From SKKL01 sp046543225 (GTDB lineage: Bacteria > Actinomycetota > Acidimicrobiia > Acidimicrobiales > SKKL01), in NCBI GenBank assembly GCA_046543225.1, contig JBKGZW010000086.1:1-12551 (forward strand): a stretch of DNA of 12,551 nt, given 5' to 3'. Position 1 is the first letter of the stretch, and each line of letters starts with the position of its first letter. Below are positions 1 to 6,135 of this stretch, one piece after another. A program made the position numbers and the translations under genes. Under the pieces are notes generated by a model. The model had not been told where the DNA came from. It saw only the letters and a program-made list of their open reading frames with translations, and searched no databases.

Positions 1-168
1 CCCCGTGGCTGCCGAGGTCGAGGTGGCATCCGACGGCGGGCTCGACGCCGTGATCGACCTCGCCGAACCGGACTCGCTGGAGCCAACCGGCGCCGCACCC
101 AAGGCGATCTCCCGCTCAGGGCTGCACGTCGACGTTGGGCCGGCCGGAGCTCGATGCTCGTTGCTGGT

Positions 169-394
169 GGAGTCGACGACGGCGTCGACGTCCTTGTAGG
201 AGAAGGGGGCTCCTCGACCAGGCCCCGGGACCTCCAGGAAGTGGTTGCCCGAGCCGAGGCTGCCGCACATCGGGCATGGCGTAGGACGCGCCCACGATGC
301 CGGGGAGCCGCATCGAGCCGGTCCGCTCGATCCGCCATCGCCATGGCGACTCGGCGACCAGCTCGATCCGGGCGGCCGCCGTCGCCGGGTTCAC
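169..394 (-). pseudogene. rtcB: Decayed RNA ligase RtcB gene, motif islands only
   Basis: RtcB joins RNA 2',3'-cyclic phosphate ends to 5'-OH ends in tRNA splicing and RNA repair. Four pieces of the family can be read on the minus strand. They are an N-terminus ELVAESPWRWRIERTGSMRL (about 364-305), LPGIVGASYAMPD (about 307-269), then after a frameshift GSLGSGNHFLEV (264-229), then APFSYKDVDAVVDS (about 210-169), which matches the near-C-terminal (A/S)YK(D/N)VD motif. An intact RtcB has roughly 400-480 residues, with about 30, 130 and 260 residues between these islands; here they almost touch. The metal-binding Cys and the catalytic region are gone, so no active ligase is made. A possible GTG start at 394 overlaps the DUF302 stop as GTGA, which suggests the gene was once translationally coupled to it. 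Nothing recognisable remains in 1-168. Motif recognition is strong; exact deletion joints are uncertain. Confidence 0.72.
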
Positions 395-786
395 CGCGTG
401 CTGGCCAGCTGCTCGAGGGCGCCACCGACGAGCTGGCGGGCCTCGTCGGCGATCGTGCGGATCGCCTCGGTGCCGACCACCGTGGCCATCACCCCCGGGT
501 CCATCGCCTCGACGATCACGTTGCCAGCGGATTCGCGGACCACCACGTTGCAGGGCAGCAGCACCCCGATCTGCGGCTCGGCATCCAGCGCCCGGCCGGC
601 CAGCTCGGGGTTGCAGGCCCCCACGATCACGTAGCGGCCCATCTCCTTGCCGGTCTTGTCGCGCAGCGTGGCCTGCACGTCGATCTCTGTGAGGGTCCCG
701 AACCCCACCTCGGCGAACGCCTGCTTGGTCCGCGCAAGCGCCTCCTCGAAGGGCACTGCCAGCACGACCGCTTCTTCGAACACCAT
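391..786 (-). CDS. DUF302 domain protein
   Basis: This is a 131-residue protein that is essentially one DUF302 domain. Visible family signatures are GFGTLTEIDVQATL (28-41), GACNP (56-60), the repeated hydrophobic LPCNVVV (77-83) and a following MDP (95-97). The molecular function of DUF302 is not established; such proteins are small, cytosolic, and often found near redox or metal genes. I chose the ATG at 786 because AGGAG sits 8 bases before it and the domain begins directly after it; the longer upstream reading frame has no family similarity. The stop codon overlaps the start of the rtcB remnant. The CapA-like gene ends 143 bases upstream on the same strand, so this gene may have its own promoter. 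The family call is firm, the role unknown. Confidence 0.88.
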   Translation of the reverse strand: MVFEEAVVLAVPFEEALARTKQAFAEVGFGTLTEIDVQATLRDKTGKEMGRYVIVGACNPELAGRALDAEPQIGVLLPCNVVVRESAGNVIVEAMDPGVMATVVGTEAIRTIADEARQLVGGALEQLASTR

Positions 787-861
787 GACGACGACTCCTC
801 GCTGCCGGGGGACTGATCCCCAACGTAGGGCCAGCTCGCGCGGCCTTCCAGGGCCACACGT

Positions 862-898
862 CCTCACCTTGCGATGGTGGGCAGGCTGGCTGGTGAGG
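862..898. repeat. Inverted repeat upstream of the DUF302 gene
   Basis: CCTCACC (862-868) and GGTGAGG (892-898) are perfect 7-base inverted arms separated by 23 bases. They lie in the 143-base gap between the CapA-like stop and the DUF302 start, so they could be an operator or part of a 5' leader. Chance occurrence is quite possible in sequence this GC-rich. Confidence 0.25.
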
Positions 899-929
899 TC
901 GGCGAACGGTTGTTCGGGACCTTCGGCCC

Positions 930-1913
930 TCACCCGGGGCTCTCGCGTTGGGGCACCGGGCTGTCCCAGTCGATGACGAGCCGGCCGTGCTGTTCGGTGA
1001 CCTTCGTGTCGAACGCGGCGCAGGCAGTCCGGAACCGGTGGGCGATCCAGCGTCTGTCGTCGCCGGCGGCGAGGCGGGTGTGGCAGTAGTCGAGCGCGAG
1101 CGGCACGGCCTCGAGGCGGACCGGTTGGTGTTGGGTGATGGTGAGCAGGAACAGCAGACCCAGGTCGTTGCGCAGCTCGGGGTGCACGACGTAGTCGTCG
1201 ATGAAGTCGCCCAGATCGAACAGCACGTGGCCGGCGGCGCCGTGGAAGACGTGCGCGGAGTGGCCGGCCACCACGGTGGCGCCCGCGTCGACGAGGTCAT
1301 TGGCGGTGCGGCGGACATGGGGGACGGGTGCGGCGACCATGTTGGGTCCCCAGTGCGGGGTGACGACCACGATGTCGGTGTCGAGCCCGCGGGTCGTGTC
1401 GAGCAGCCAGTCGGGGGTGCCGCGGCGCAGGTCGGCATAGGCGACACCGGGATGGCCGGGTCCGGCGGCGTAGCCGGCGGGGTGGTCGGTGATCCCGATG
1501 ACGCCGACCCGGGTTCGGTCGTGTTCGAGCACGGCTGGTGCACGGGCCGTGACGTGGTCGGGTCCGGCGCCGACGGTGGCGATGCCGGCCTGGGCGAGGT
1601 GCCGGATGGTGTCGGCGAGCGCGTCGGCGCCGTAGTCCAGGGCGTGGTTGTTGGCCAGGGTCACGCAGTCCACACCGAGCTTGGCGAGGGCGTCGACGGC
1701 GACGGGCGGGGCGCGGAAGAAGAACGGCTTGGCCGGATCGGGCCAGCGCTCACCGCGCTCGGAGATCGCGCACTCCAGGTTGAGTACGAACAGGTCCGCT
1801 TCGCGGGCGGCGGCCACGACCTCATCGGCGAACAGCGAGCCGGGACCGGTCTTGCCGATGCGCTCGGCCACCGTTCGGCCCAGCATCGTGTCACCGGCCA
1901 ATGCCAGCTTCAC
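930..1913 (-). CDS. CapA-like poly-gamma-glutamate synthesis family protein
   Basis: This 327-residue protein has the metallophosphoesterase-like fold of the CapA/PgsA (PGA_cap) family. Ordered motifs are AGDTMLG (6-12), NLECAIS (45-51), LANNHALDYG (86-95), TPHWGPN (185-191), GHSAHVFHG (217-225) and LFDLGDFIDD (231-240), the usual Asp/Asn/His metal-site pattern. Family members are linked to poly-gamma-glutamate capsule export or are simply metal-dependent hydrolases. No capB, capC or other capsule gene is visible, so a capsule role is not supported here. There is no signal peptide or membrane anchor with this start, so it is probably cytosolic, unlike membrane-anchored CapA. The GTG at 1913 was chosen because the fold begins at residue 3; the 118 in-frame residues upstream are low-complexity Ser/Arg/Pro without family similarity. 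The Shine-Dalgarno (GGGTGG) is weak. A GTG 51 bases further upstream is an alternative. Confidence 0.85.
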   Translation of the reverse strand: MKLALAGDTMLGRTVAERIGKTGPGSLFADEVVAAAREADLFVLNLECAISERGERWPDPAKPFFFRAPPVAVDALAKLGVDCVTLANNHALDYGADALADTIRHLAQAGIATVGAGPDHVTARAPAVLEHDRTRVGVIGITDHPAGYAAGPGHPGVAYADLRRGTPDWLLDTTRGLDTDIVVVTPHWGPNMVAAPVPHVRRTANDLVDAGATVVAGHSAHVFHGAAGHVLFDLGDFIDDYVVHPELRNDLGLLFLLTITQHQPVRLEAVPLALDYCHTRLAAGDDRRWIAHRFRTACAAFDTKVTEQHGRLVIDWDSPVPQRESPG

Positions 1914-2103
1914 GAGCCACCCGGGACCTGATCGGAGACCACGATTCCAGGTTGCCACCAACACGGTGCCGCCGGCCAGGGTCGATGGGCCTCGCAGGGA
2001 TGTGGGCGCAGGTGCTGCTGGCCGGGGTGGAAGGCCCGGAGCGTGGATCCGAGAGGACGAATGGCCCTTGTCTTCGTCGGCGGTTGAGGCGCATGGTGAG
2101 CAG

Positions 2104-2388
2104 ATGACCGACACCAGAACGGCCTGGGCCGAGGTCGGCGACCAGCTCTCGGCCCTGTGCCTCAAGCTCAAGCTCCATGCCCAAGAGGAGCTCTCCGACG
2201 ACGACGTCCGCGACAAGGCCGGTCTCGATCGGCTCCGCGCCGTGATCGAGGAGACCGTCGAGGCCATCAGCGACGCCTACGAAGACGAAGCCGTCCGGTC
2301 CGACGCCAAAGACATGGCCCGCGCGTTCGTCGACGCCCTCGACGCCACCATGCGTGACGCCCGCGACCGGATCCGCGCGTCCGGCTGA
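2104..2388 (+). CDS. Small acidic helical protein, function unknown
   Basis: This 94-residue protein is rich in Ala, Asp, Glu and Arg. It reads as two or three amphipathic helices without Pro or Gly breaks, roughly residues 6-30, 38-61 and 64-90. There is one Cys (19), no signal peptide and no membrane segment. The opening pattern, a Trp followed by Gly-Asp and a heptad-like LSALCLKLKL, resembles short uncharacterised actinobacterial proteins, but I cannot name a domain. It is divergent from the CapA-like gene, with a 190-base shared upstream region, and convergent with the endonuclease-like gene. The ATG at 2104 follows GTGAGCAG, a poor ribosome site. Third-position GC bias matches neighbouring genes, which supports it being coding. 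A coiled-coil or protein-binding role is only a guess. Confidence 0.68.
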   Translation: MTDTRTAWAEVGDQLSALCLKLKLHAQEELSDDDVRDKAGLDRLRAVIEETVEAISDAYEDEAVRSDAKDMARAFVDALDATMRDARDRIRASG

Positions 2389-2480
2389 CCCTGGCGCGGG
2401 CCCGGTGATGCCATCAGCGGACCCGGTGAACCGCAGCCGCACAGCTCGAGATCGTTCCGTCCGAACCGGCAAGGGCCTGA

Positions 2481-2502
2481 GCGGTGACTGATGAGTCATC
2501 GC
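2481..2502. terminator. Hairpin between convergent genes
   Basis: GCGGTGACT (2481-2489), loop GATG, AGTCATCGC (2494-2502) forms a 9-base stem with one G-T wobble. It starts one base beyond the stop of the minus-strand endonuclease-like gene and lies 92 bases past the plus-strand stop at 2388. The position suits a terminator for the endonuclease transcript, possibly for both. Neither side has a T-run, as is common in high-GC actinobacteria, so this is a candidate only. Confidence 0.42.
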
Positions 2503-2503
2503 G

Positions 2504-3169
2504 TCAAGGCGTCTGGGTCGCGTCGGCTCGTGCGGTGATCTCGTCGTAGGAGCCGTCGAGATCGACCCGGACCAGCCCGTTGACCAGCCGCACGAAATCG
2601 ATCCCGGTCGCCAGCTCCGCGAGCGCATCGACATCCCGTCCCAGGCCCAGCTGCCCGGCAGCCGACAGCGCCCGCTGATCCGCGAAGGGATACAGCTCGG
2701 ACCAGGACCGCTGCACCTCCCGGAAGAAGATGTCCGCACCGACGTCGCCGATGCCCTTGCACTCCTCGAGGAGCCGCCGTTCCTCGTCTGGGTCGTTCCC
2801 AGCTGCGGCGCGCAGTCGGCGCAGGTCGCCGCGGTAGCGATCGACCAGCAGGGCCGAGGTGTCACCGAGCATCGTCGCGGTTCGTTCGTCGTAGCGCGCG
2901 TAGCCCGACCGGTTCAGGGTTCGTACCCGTTCCTCCCAGCCGGCCTGGGCCATGGCCGCTGCGGTGGTCCATCCCCGGGCGAACAGGGCCCCGGCCGCCG
3001 CCGATGCGACCGACCCTCGGATCCGGGCGCTCATGAGCAGGGCCATGACCAGCAGCTTGAACAGCGGCGAGGGTCTCTCGAGCGAGCGGATGCCGAGCTC
3101 CTCGCCGTAGGTGCGCGGGTAGCGGCGAAGGATCTCCGCGACGATCGCCTCTCGTGAAGGAGTCTGCAT
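2504..3169 (-). CDS. HhH-GPD / endonuclease III-like DNA repair protein
   Basis: This 221-residue cytosolic, largely helical protein is of the endonuclease III superfamily type widespread in actinobacteria. The helix-hairpin-helix is ECKGIGDVGADIF (136-148). The aspartate in PFADQRAL (161-168) occupies the place of the conserved catalytic Asp (VDTH in Nth). The first helices, PLFKLLVMALLMSARI (35-50), match the Nth core. It departs from Nth in two ways: the HhH lysine needed for lyase activity is replaced (GIGDVG instead of GVGRKT), and there is no C-terminal four-Cys iron-sulfur loop. If active, it would be a monofunctional glycosylase or a DNA-binding relative; the substrate is unknown. The ATG at 3169 is preceded by AGAGGAA at a good distance. 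An 8-base inverted repeat lies directly upstream, and a hairpin follows the stop. Confidence 0.8.
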   Translation of the reverse strand: MQTPSREAIVAEILRRYPRTYGEELGIRSLERPSPLFKLLVMALLMSARIRGSVASAAAGALFARGWTTAAAMAQAGWEERVRTLNRSGYARYDERTATMLGDTSALLVDRYRGDLRRLRAAAGNDPDEERRLLEECKGIGDVGADIFFREVQRSWSELYPFADQRALSAAGQLGLGRDVDALAELATGIDFVRLVNGLVRVDLDGSYDEITARADATQTP

Positions 3170-3181
3170 CTCAGCTTCCTC

Positions 3182-3220
3182 TCCGTGTGAGGAGCCCATC
3201 ATCGCCGGCACCCACACGGA
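3182..3220. promoter_or_regulatory. 8-base inverted repeat abutting the endonuclease ribosome site
   Basis: TCCGTGTG (3182-3189) and CACACGGA (3213-3220) are perfect 8-base inverted arms with a 23-base spacer. They lie in the 82-base gap between the SCO6745-family stop and the start at 3169. The near arm touches the Shine-Dalgarno of the endonuclease-like gene (complement of 3175-3182), so the structure could be an operator or an mRNA hairpin affecting initiation. No known motif is recognised. Confidence 0.35.
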
Positions 3221-3251
3221 AGCGAACCCGATGAGGCTCTGCTGGGCGTGC

Positions 3252-4154
3252 TCAGACTGGTCGGTGGCGCATCGCCGGCATCCATCGTTTGCCCGCGGTG
3301 GCGTCGACTCGTGCGAGGAAGGCGTCGTGGTGCGGTTCGATCGCCTCGCAGAACGAGACGGTCGTGTGCTCGCCCGCCGCCTGCCACGCAGGAGCGGTGA
3401 GTTCGTCGGTGCGTCGTTCGAGTTCGAGGCGGAACCGCCGGCCCTCTTCGTTGATCGACGACCCGGTGGCGAGTCCCTTGGCTTCCAGCCGCGCCCAGCC
3501 CGCTGGGATGGCGTCGTCGTGGCCACGGCTGCGGGCGATCCACTCCTCGCTTCCGTACTCGTCGGTGTCGACCATCACCGAGTGCAGCAGGCCGACCTCG
3601 ACGGCGTCGAGGTCGGCGGCCGCGCACAGTGCCCAGTGGTTGTCGCCCCGTAGCTCACGCAGGCAGTTGGCGGCGAGCCAGGCCGACAGCACCGGCCGGT
3701 CCTCGGGACGGGGCTGGGCTCGCAGCGCAGCGAACATCGGTCGGGCACCGAAGTGCACGGAGTCGACGCCCCGCCAGAGATCATCGGCGAGAGGCACGAG
3801 GGCGTCGCCCAGACCGGGCGCGATGGCCTCCAGCCCTGGGACGACGGATGCGTCGCGCACGCCGCAGATGGTGTCGACGTCGGTCACCTCGCGGGCACGA
3901 CCGAGGACCATCTCGATCACCTTCGGATCGATGGAGAAGGTGGCCGCCGCAGCTGCGGCCGGTGCGACGTCGCCGAGCGGGGCCAGCCGCCACGTCAGGG
4001 GCCAGCCGGTCCCGTTCGGCACTCCGAGCGCCTCGAAGCGGGCGATGGCATCGGGGTCCCACATGATCCAGCCGACGAGGTCGTGTCCCGCCCGGCAGGC
4101 CCGCTGGGTGAGCGCGAGCCAGTCGGTCTGCGTCGTCGGGCTCGGGTCGGTCAT
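3252..4154 (-). CDS. SCO6745-family protein
   Basis: This 300-residue protein resembles the actinobacterial SCO6745/SalK-type family, which has no settled biochemical role. Features seen are an N-terminal helix with His-Asp (24-25), the conserved RLAPLGDVAP (56-65), ATFSIDPKVI (71-80), a central ANCLRELRGDNHWALCAAADL (162-182) with the Arg-Gly-Asp-x-His core, GLLHSVM (188-194) and a C-terminal winged-helix-like part with LEAKGL (223-228) and EEGRRFRLELERRTDEL (236-252). No signal peptide or membrane segment is present, so it is cytosolic. I start at ATG 4154, where family similarity begins; there is no clear Shine-Dalgarno, and the 28 residues upstream are Arg/Pro/His-rich and unlike the family. 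It follows the serine hydrolase gene by 46 bases, so the two may be cotranscribed. Confidence 0.78.
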   Translation of the reverse strand: MTDPSPTTQTDWLALTQRACRAGHDLVGWIMWDPDAIARFEALGVPNGTGWPLTWRLAPLGDVAPAAAAAATFSIDPKVIEMVLGRAREVTDVDTICGVRDASVVPGLEAIAPGLGDALVPLADDLWRGVDSVHFGARPMFAALRAQPRPEDRPVLSAWLAANCLRELRGDNHWALCAAADLDAVEVGLLHSVMVDTDEYGSEEWIARSRGHDDAIPAGWARLEAKGLATGSSINEEGRRFRLELERRTDELTAPAWQAAGEHTTVSFCEAIEPHHDAFLARVDATAGKRWMPAMRHRPV

Positions 4155-4200
4155 GGCGCGAGGCCGTCGTCGGCGATGGGCGGGATGCCGGCTCGGGTTG

Positions 4201-5370
4201 TCATGTCGCTTCGGCCTCCAGGTCGATGGCGTGTTCAACGAGCGGGCGCAGATCCTGTTGGAGTGGCACGGCGAACGACGTGGCGGTGCGTAGATCGCCC
4301 TTCATGGCCAGGATGCCGGTGTAGGCGCGTGTCCGGTCCACCCATGGCGTGAAGCCGTAGGCGCCTGGGCTGCTGACGACGTCGCAGGAGGAGGGGCTGT
4401 TGGGGCACTCGAGCCAGGTACCGAAGCCGTAGCGGTAGTCGAGGCCCACGCCCTGGTAGGGCGTGTGACCCAAGGTGGCGTCATTGTAAGGGTTCTGGAA
4501 CAGGCGCTGGACAAGGGCCTCGTCGAGCAGGCGCTCGCCGTCGGGGGCGACGCCGCCGGACAGCACCAACGCCCAGAACGCGTCCATCTCGTCGGTCGTG
4601 GCCAGCAGTCCGCCGGCCACGAGCGGGTTGGTCGAGCCCGACTGCTGCTCGGGGTTCGTGACGAAGCGCAACTCAGGGTCGTCGAGACCCAGCGGCTCCG
4701 CCAGATCCTCCCTGAAGACCGTGTTCCATGACCGCCCGTCAGCCACCTCGACCATGCGGCCGGCCACGTGGAGGTGGAGGTTCGAGTAGTCGAGGAACTC
4801 ACCCGGAGGGTGTTGGGGCGGACGATCAGCGATCGTTGCGACGCAGGATTCCAGGGTGCCTCGAGGCACGTAGCCGCAGCCCAGGGAGTCCTCGTAGCCG
4901 GAGGTGAAGCTACCGAGGTGGTCCACGGTGATGTCGGCGTTGGCGCCGGACCAGCCCAGCACCTCGCCGGTGGTGGCGTCGAGCGCGAGCTCGCCCTGCT
5001 GGATCTGGCGCAGCACGACCAGTGCGGCAACGAGCTTGGTCGCCGACGCCACCGGGATGCGCGCATCGGGCTCGAAGCCTCCGACGGTGTGCCGGTAGCG
5101 CACGGTGCCCTCGTCATCTCGCACGACGAGGGTCATGCCCGATGCGGGCATGCTGTCGGCGGCGTCCTCGAGCTGTGTCGTCACAGCGCCCCAAGCAACC
5201 TCGACCTCCTCGTCCACCGCGCCTTGATCGTCGCCGCCGGACTCGATGGCACCGTCGACATCTTCGGGTGGAGCTTCGGGTGGCGGGTCGTCGGCGGTCT
5301 CGTCGGCGCTGGTGCAGGCAACCGCTGCGGTCGACAGTGCCAGCGCAAGGCCGAGGACGAGCGGGCGCAC
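4201..5370 (-). CDS. Beta-lactamase-family serine hydrolase, probable lipoprotein
   Basis: This is a 389-residue secreted serine hydrolase of the class C beta-lactamase/S12 family (esterase, D-aminopeptidase or PBP-like; substrate unknown). Residues 1-18 are a hydrophobic signal ending in a weak lipobox AVAC with Cys19 as possible lipid anchor. Residues 20-58 are an acidic, Pro-rich linker. The catalytic domain follows, with VASATKLVAA (107-116) carrying Ser109-x-x-Lys112 and DYSNLH (194-199) carrying Tyr195-x-Asn197. Near the C-terminus SPGAYGF (334-340) stands where the KTG/HxG motif falls. Two likely disulfides are Cys165/Cys176 and Cys322/Cys329. The length is normal. The start is GTG at 5370, which gives an ideal signal peptide, though no good ribosome site is visible. 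Upstream lies the scar region 5371-5712; the SCO6745-family gene is 46 bases downstream. Confidence 0.88.
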   Translation of the reverse strand: MRPLVLGLALALSTAAVACTSADETADDPPPEAPPEDVDGAIESGGDDQGAVDEEVEVAWGAVTTQLEDAADSMPASGMTLVVRDDEGTVRYRHTVGGFEPDARIPVASATKLVAALVVLRQIQQGELALDATTGEVLGWSGANADITVDHLGSFTSGYEDSLGCGYVPRGTLESCVATIADRPPQHPPGEFLDYSNLHLHVAGRMVEVADGRSWNTVFREDLAEPLGLDDPELRFVTNPEQQSGSTNPLVAGGLLATTDEMDAFWALVLSGGVAPDGERLLDEALVQRLFQNPYNDATLGHTPYQGVGLDYRYGFGTWLECPNSPSSCDVVSSPGAYGFTPWVDRTRAYTGILAMKGDLRTATSFAVPLQQDLRPLVEHAIDLEAEAT

Positions 5371-5435
5371 CGCGCTGACCGTAGGCGGTGGGGACGGATG
5401 TCTCCAGTGCCATCGGTGATGACCTCGAGTGGTGA

Positions 5436-5645
5436 CCGCTCGCCCGTGATTCGTTCGTTCAGGCGGCCGAGCTGGTCGTGCAGGAACACTGGGCTGACCA
5501 GGCCGCTGAGCGGCTCCGACCGCTCCCGCCGACCCGGGTGACGGTGCGCCGCGACGGCCGACGAGCCCAGATCGATGCCGAGGAGGTGGTGGTCGGGGAC
5601 GTCTTGGTGCTGGAGGCGGGGGATCGGGTGGCCGGCCGTCTACTG
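5436..5645 (+). pseudogene. Fragment of a cation-transporting P-type ATPase
   Basis: About 70 codons match the actuator (A) domain start of P-type ATPases. AAELVVQEHWADQAAERLRP precedes PPTRVTVRRDG, then AQIDAEEVVVGDVLVLEAGD and RVAGRLL. In intact pumps this stretch reads V-x-R-D-G ... E-x-V-x-G-D-V-(V/L)-L-(L)-x-x-G-D-x-(V/I)-P-A-D-G-R-L-L. Everything before it (about 100 or more residues) and after it (TGES, DKTGT, the whole catalytic body) is missing, so it cannot pump. The PAD of GDxVPAD is reduced by six bases, giving GDRVAGRLL. A stop lies in frame at 5433-5435. After RLL the open frame runs on antisense through the cupredoxin-like gene, and that part is not real. The fragment points away from the serine hydrolase and towards the copper genes, so it may be the relic of a copper or calcium pump. 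The family is clear, the ion is not. Confidence 0.68.
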
Positions 5646-5716
5646 AACCGCACGGCGAGGACCACCGCCGCCACCAGGCGCGGCCGACCGCCTCCGTGTC
5701 GACGTCGGCGTGTCAT
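5646..5716 (-). pseudogene. Truncated start of a fourth gene in the copper set
   Basis: An ATG at 5716 overlaps the TGA of the cupredoxin-like gene as ATGA, the usual sign of translational coupling. It opens MTRRRRHGGGRPRLVAAVVL, a positively charged start followed by a short hydrophobic run like a signal peptide or membrane segment. After about 23 codons the frame enters the antisense strand of the ATPase fragment and becomes meaningless. This is inferred to be the N-terminus of a lost exported or membrane protein; which family cannot be told. Confidence 0.3.
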
Positions 5717-6135
5717 TCGGTCACGACGATCTCGTACCGCTCGCCCTCCGACAGGGGGCAGTACCCCTCGTACACCCCGGGAGCTCCGTACTCGAGCAGC
5801 ATCTCCTTTCCCGGATCCACCACGTAGGGGCCCACCGACTGCGCCACGTCGTCGTCGTTGCGGATGCGGATGCGGTCACCGACCCGGAACTCCAGACGGG
5901 CCGGCATCACCACCACCTCCTCACCCGCCGCCAGCCGATCCTGGGTGCCGGCGGGGACGATGATCTCGATCGTCTCCGATGGACGGGAGCCACCGTCCCC
6001 GGCCAGGATCCACACGATCGCACCGGCCGACAGCAACAGCAGTGGTACGACCCACAGCAAGAACCTGAGCTGGCGGGCCCCGGTGTGACCGCTCAGGTCT
6101 GGCGGCTCGGAATCGGGCTCAGGGGGCGGTGTCAT
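5713..6135 (-). CDS. Membrane-anchored cupredoxin-like protein without copper His
   Basis: This is a 140-residue protein. Residues 1-20 are a Pro/Glu-rich cytosolic tail, 22-44 (FLLWVVPLLLLSAGAIVWIL core) a single membrane helix, and 55-140 an extracytoplasmic beta-sandwich of cupredoxin type: VVMPARLEFRVGDRIRIRND (75-94), VGPYVVDPGK (101-110), APGVYEGYCPLSEG (118-131). In copper-binding relatives a His stands in the N-D-D-x-x-H-x-V-G position; here the residues are Ala-Gln-Ser. Only Cys126 of the type-1 ligands is left, and no Met/His follows it. The fold is therefore kept, but classical blue copper binding is unlikely. The ATG at 6135 lies inside the end of the PCuAC gene (17-base overlap), so translation is probably coupled. 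The context is delivery of copper to cytochrome oxidase. Confidence 0.75.
   Translation of the reverse strand: MTPPPEPDSEPPDLSGHTGARQLRFLLWVVPLLLLSAGAIVWILAGDGGSRPSETIEIIVPAGTQDRLAAGEEVVVMPARLEFRVGDRIRIRNDDDVAQSVGPYVVDPGKEMLLEYGAPGVYEGYCPLSEGERYEIVVTE

Noticed and set aside
5..199. Plus-strand frame of 64 codons at the left edge
   Set aside because: No recognisable domain and no ribosome site; its right part is antisense to the rtcB remnant. Residual GC-driven open frame is the simpler explanation.
116..1543. Long minus-strand frame of 475 codons
   Set aside because: Most of it is a shifted reading of the CapA-like and DUF302 genes. Only its final part (below 394) carries meaning, as the rtcB remnant.
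948..1931. Long plus-strand frame of 327 codons opposite the CapA-like gene
   Set aside because: It is the exact antisense of the CapA-like coding region, Gly/Val/Asp-rich and without family motifs; the minus strand carries all CapA-type motifs in order.
5478..5963. Plus-strand frame of 161 codons treated as one gene
   Set aside because: Only the part up to about 5645 resembles a P-type ATPase; the rest is antisense to the cupredoxin-like gene and is Arg/Pro-rich noise.
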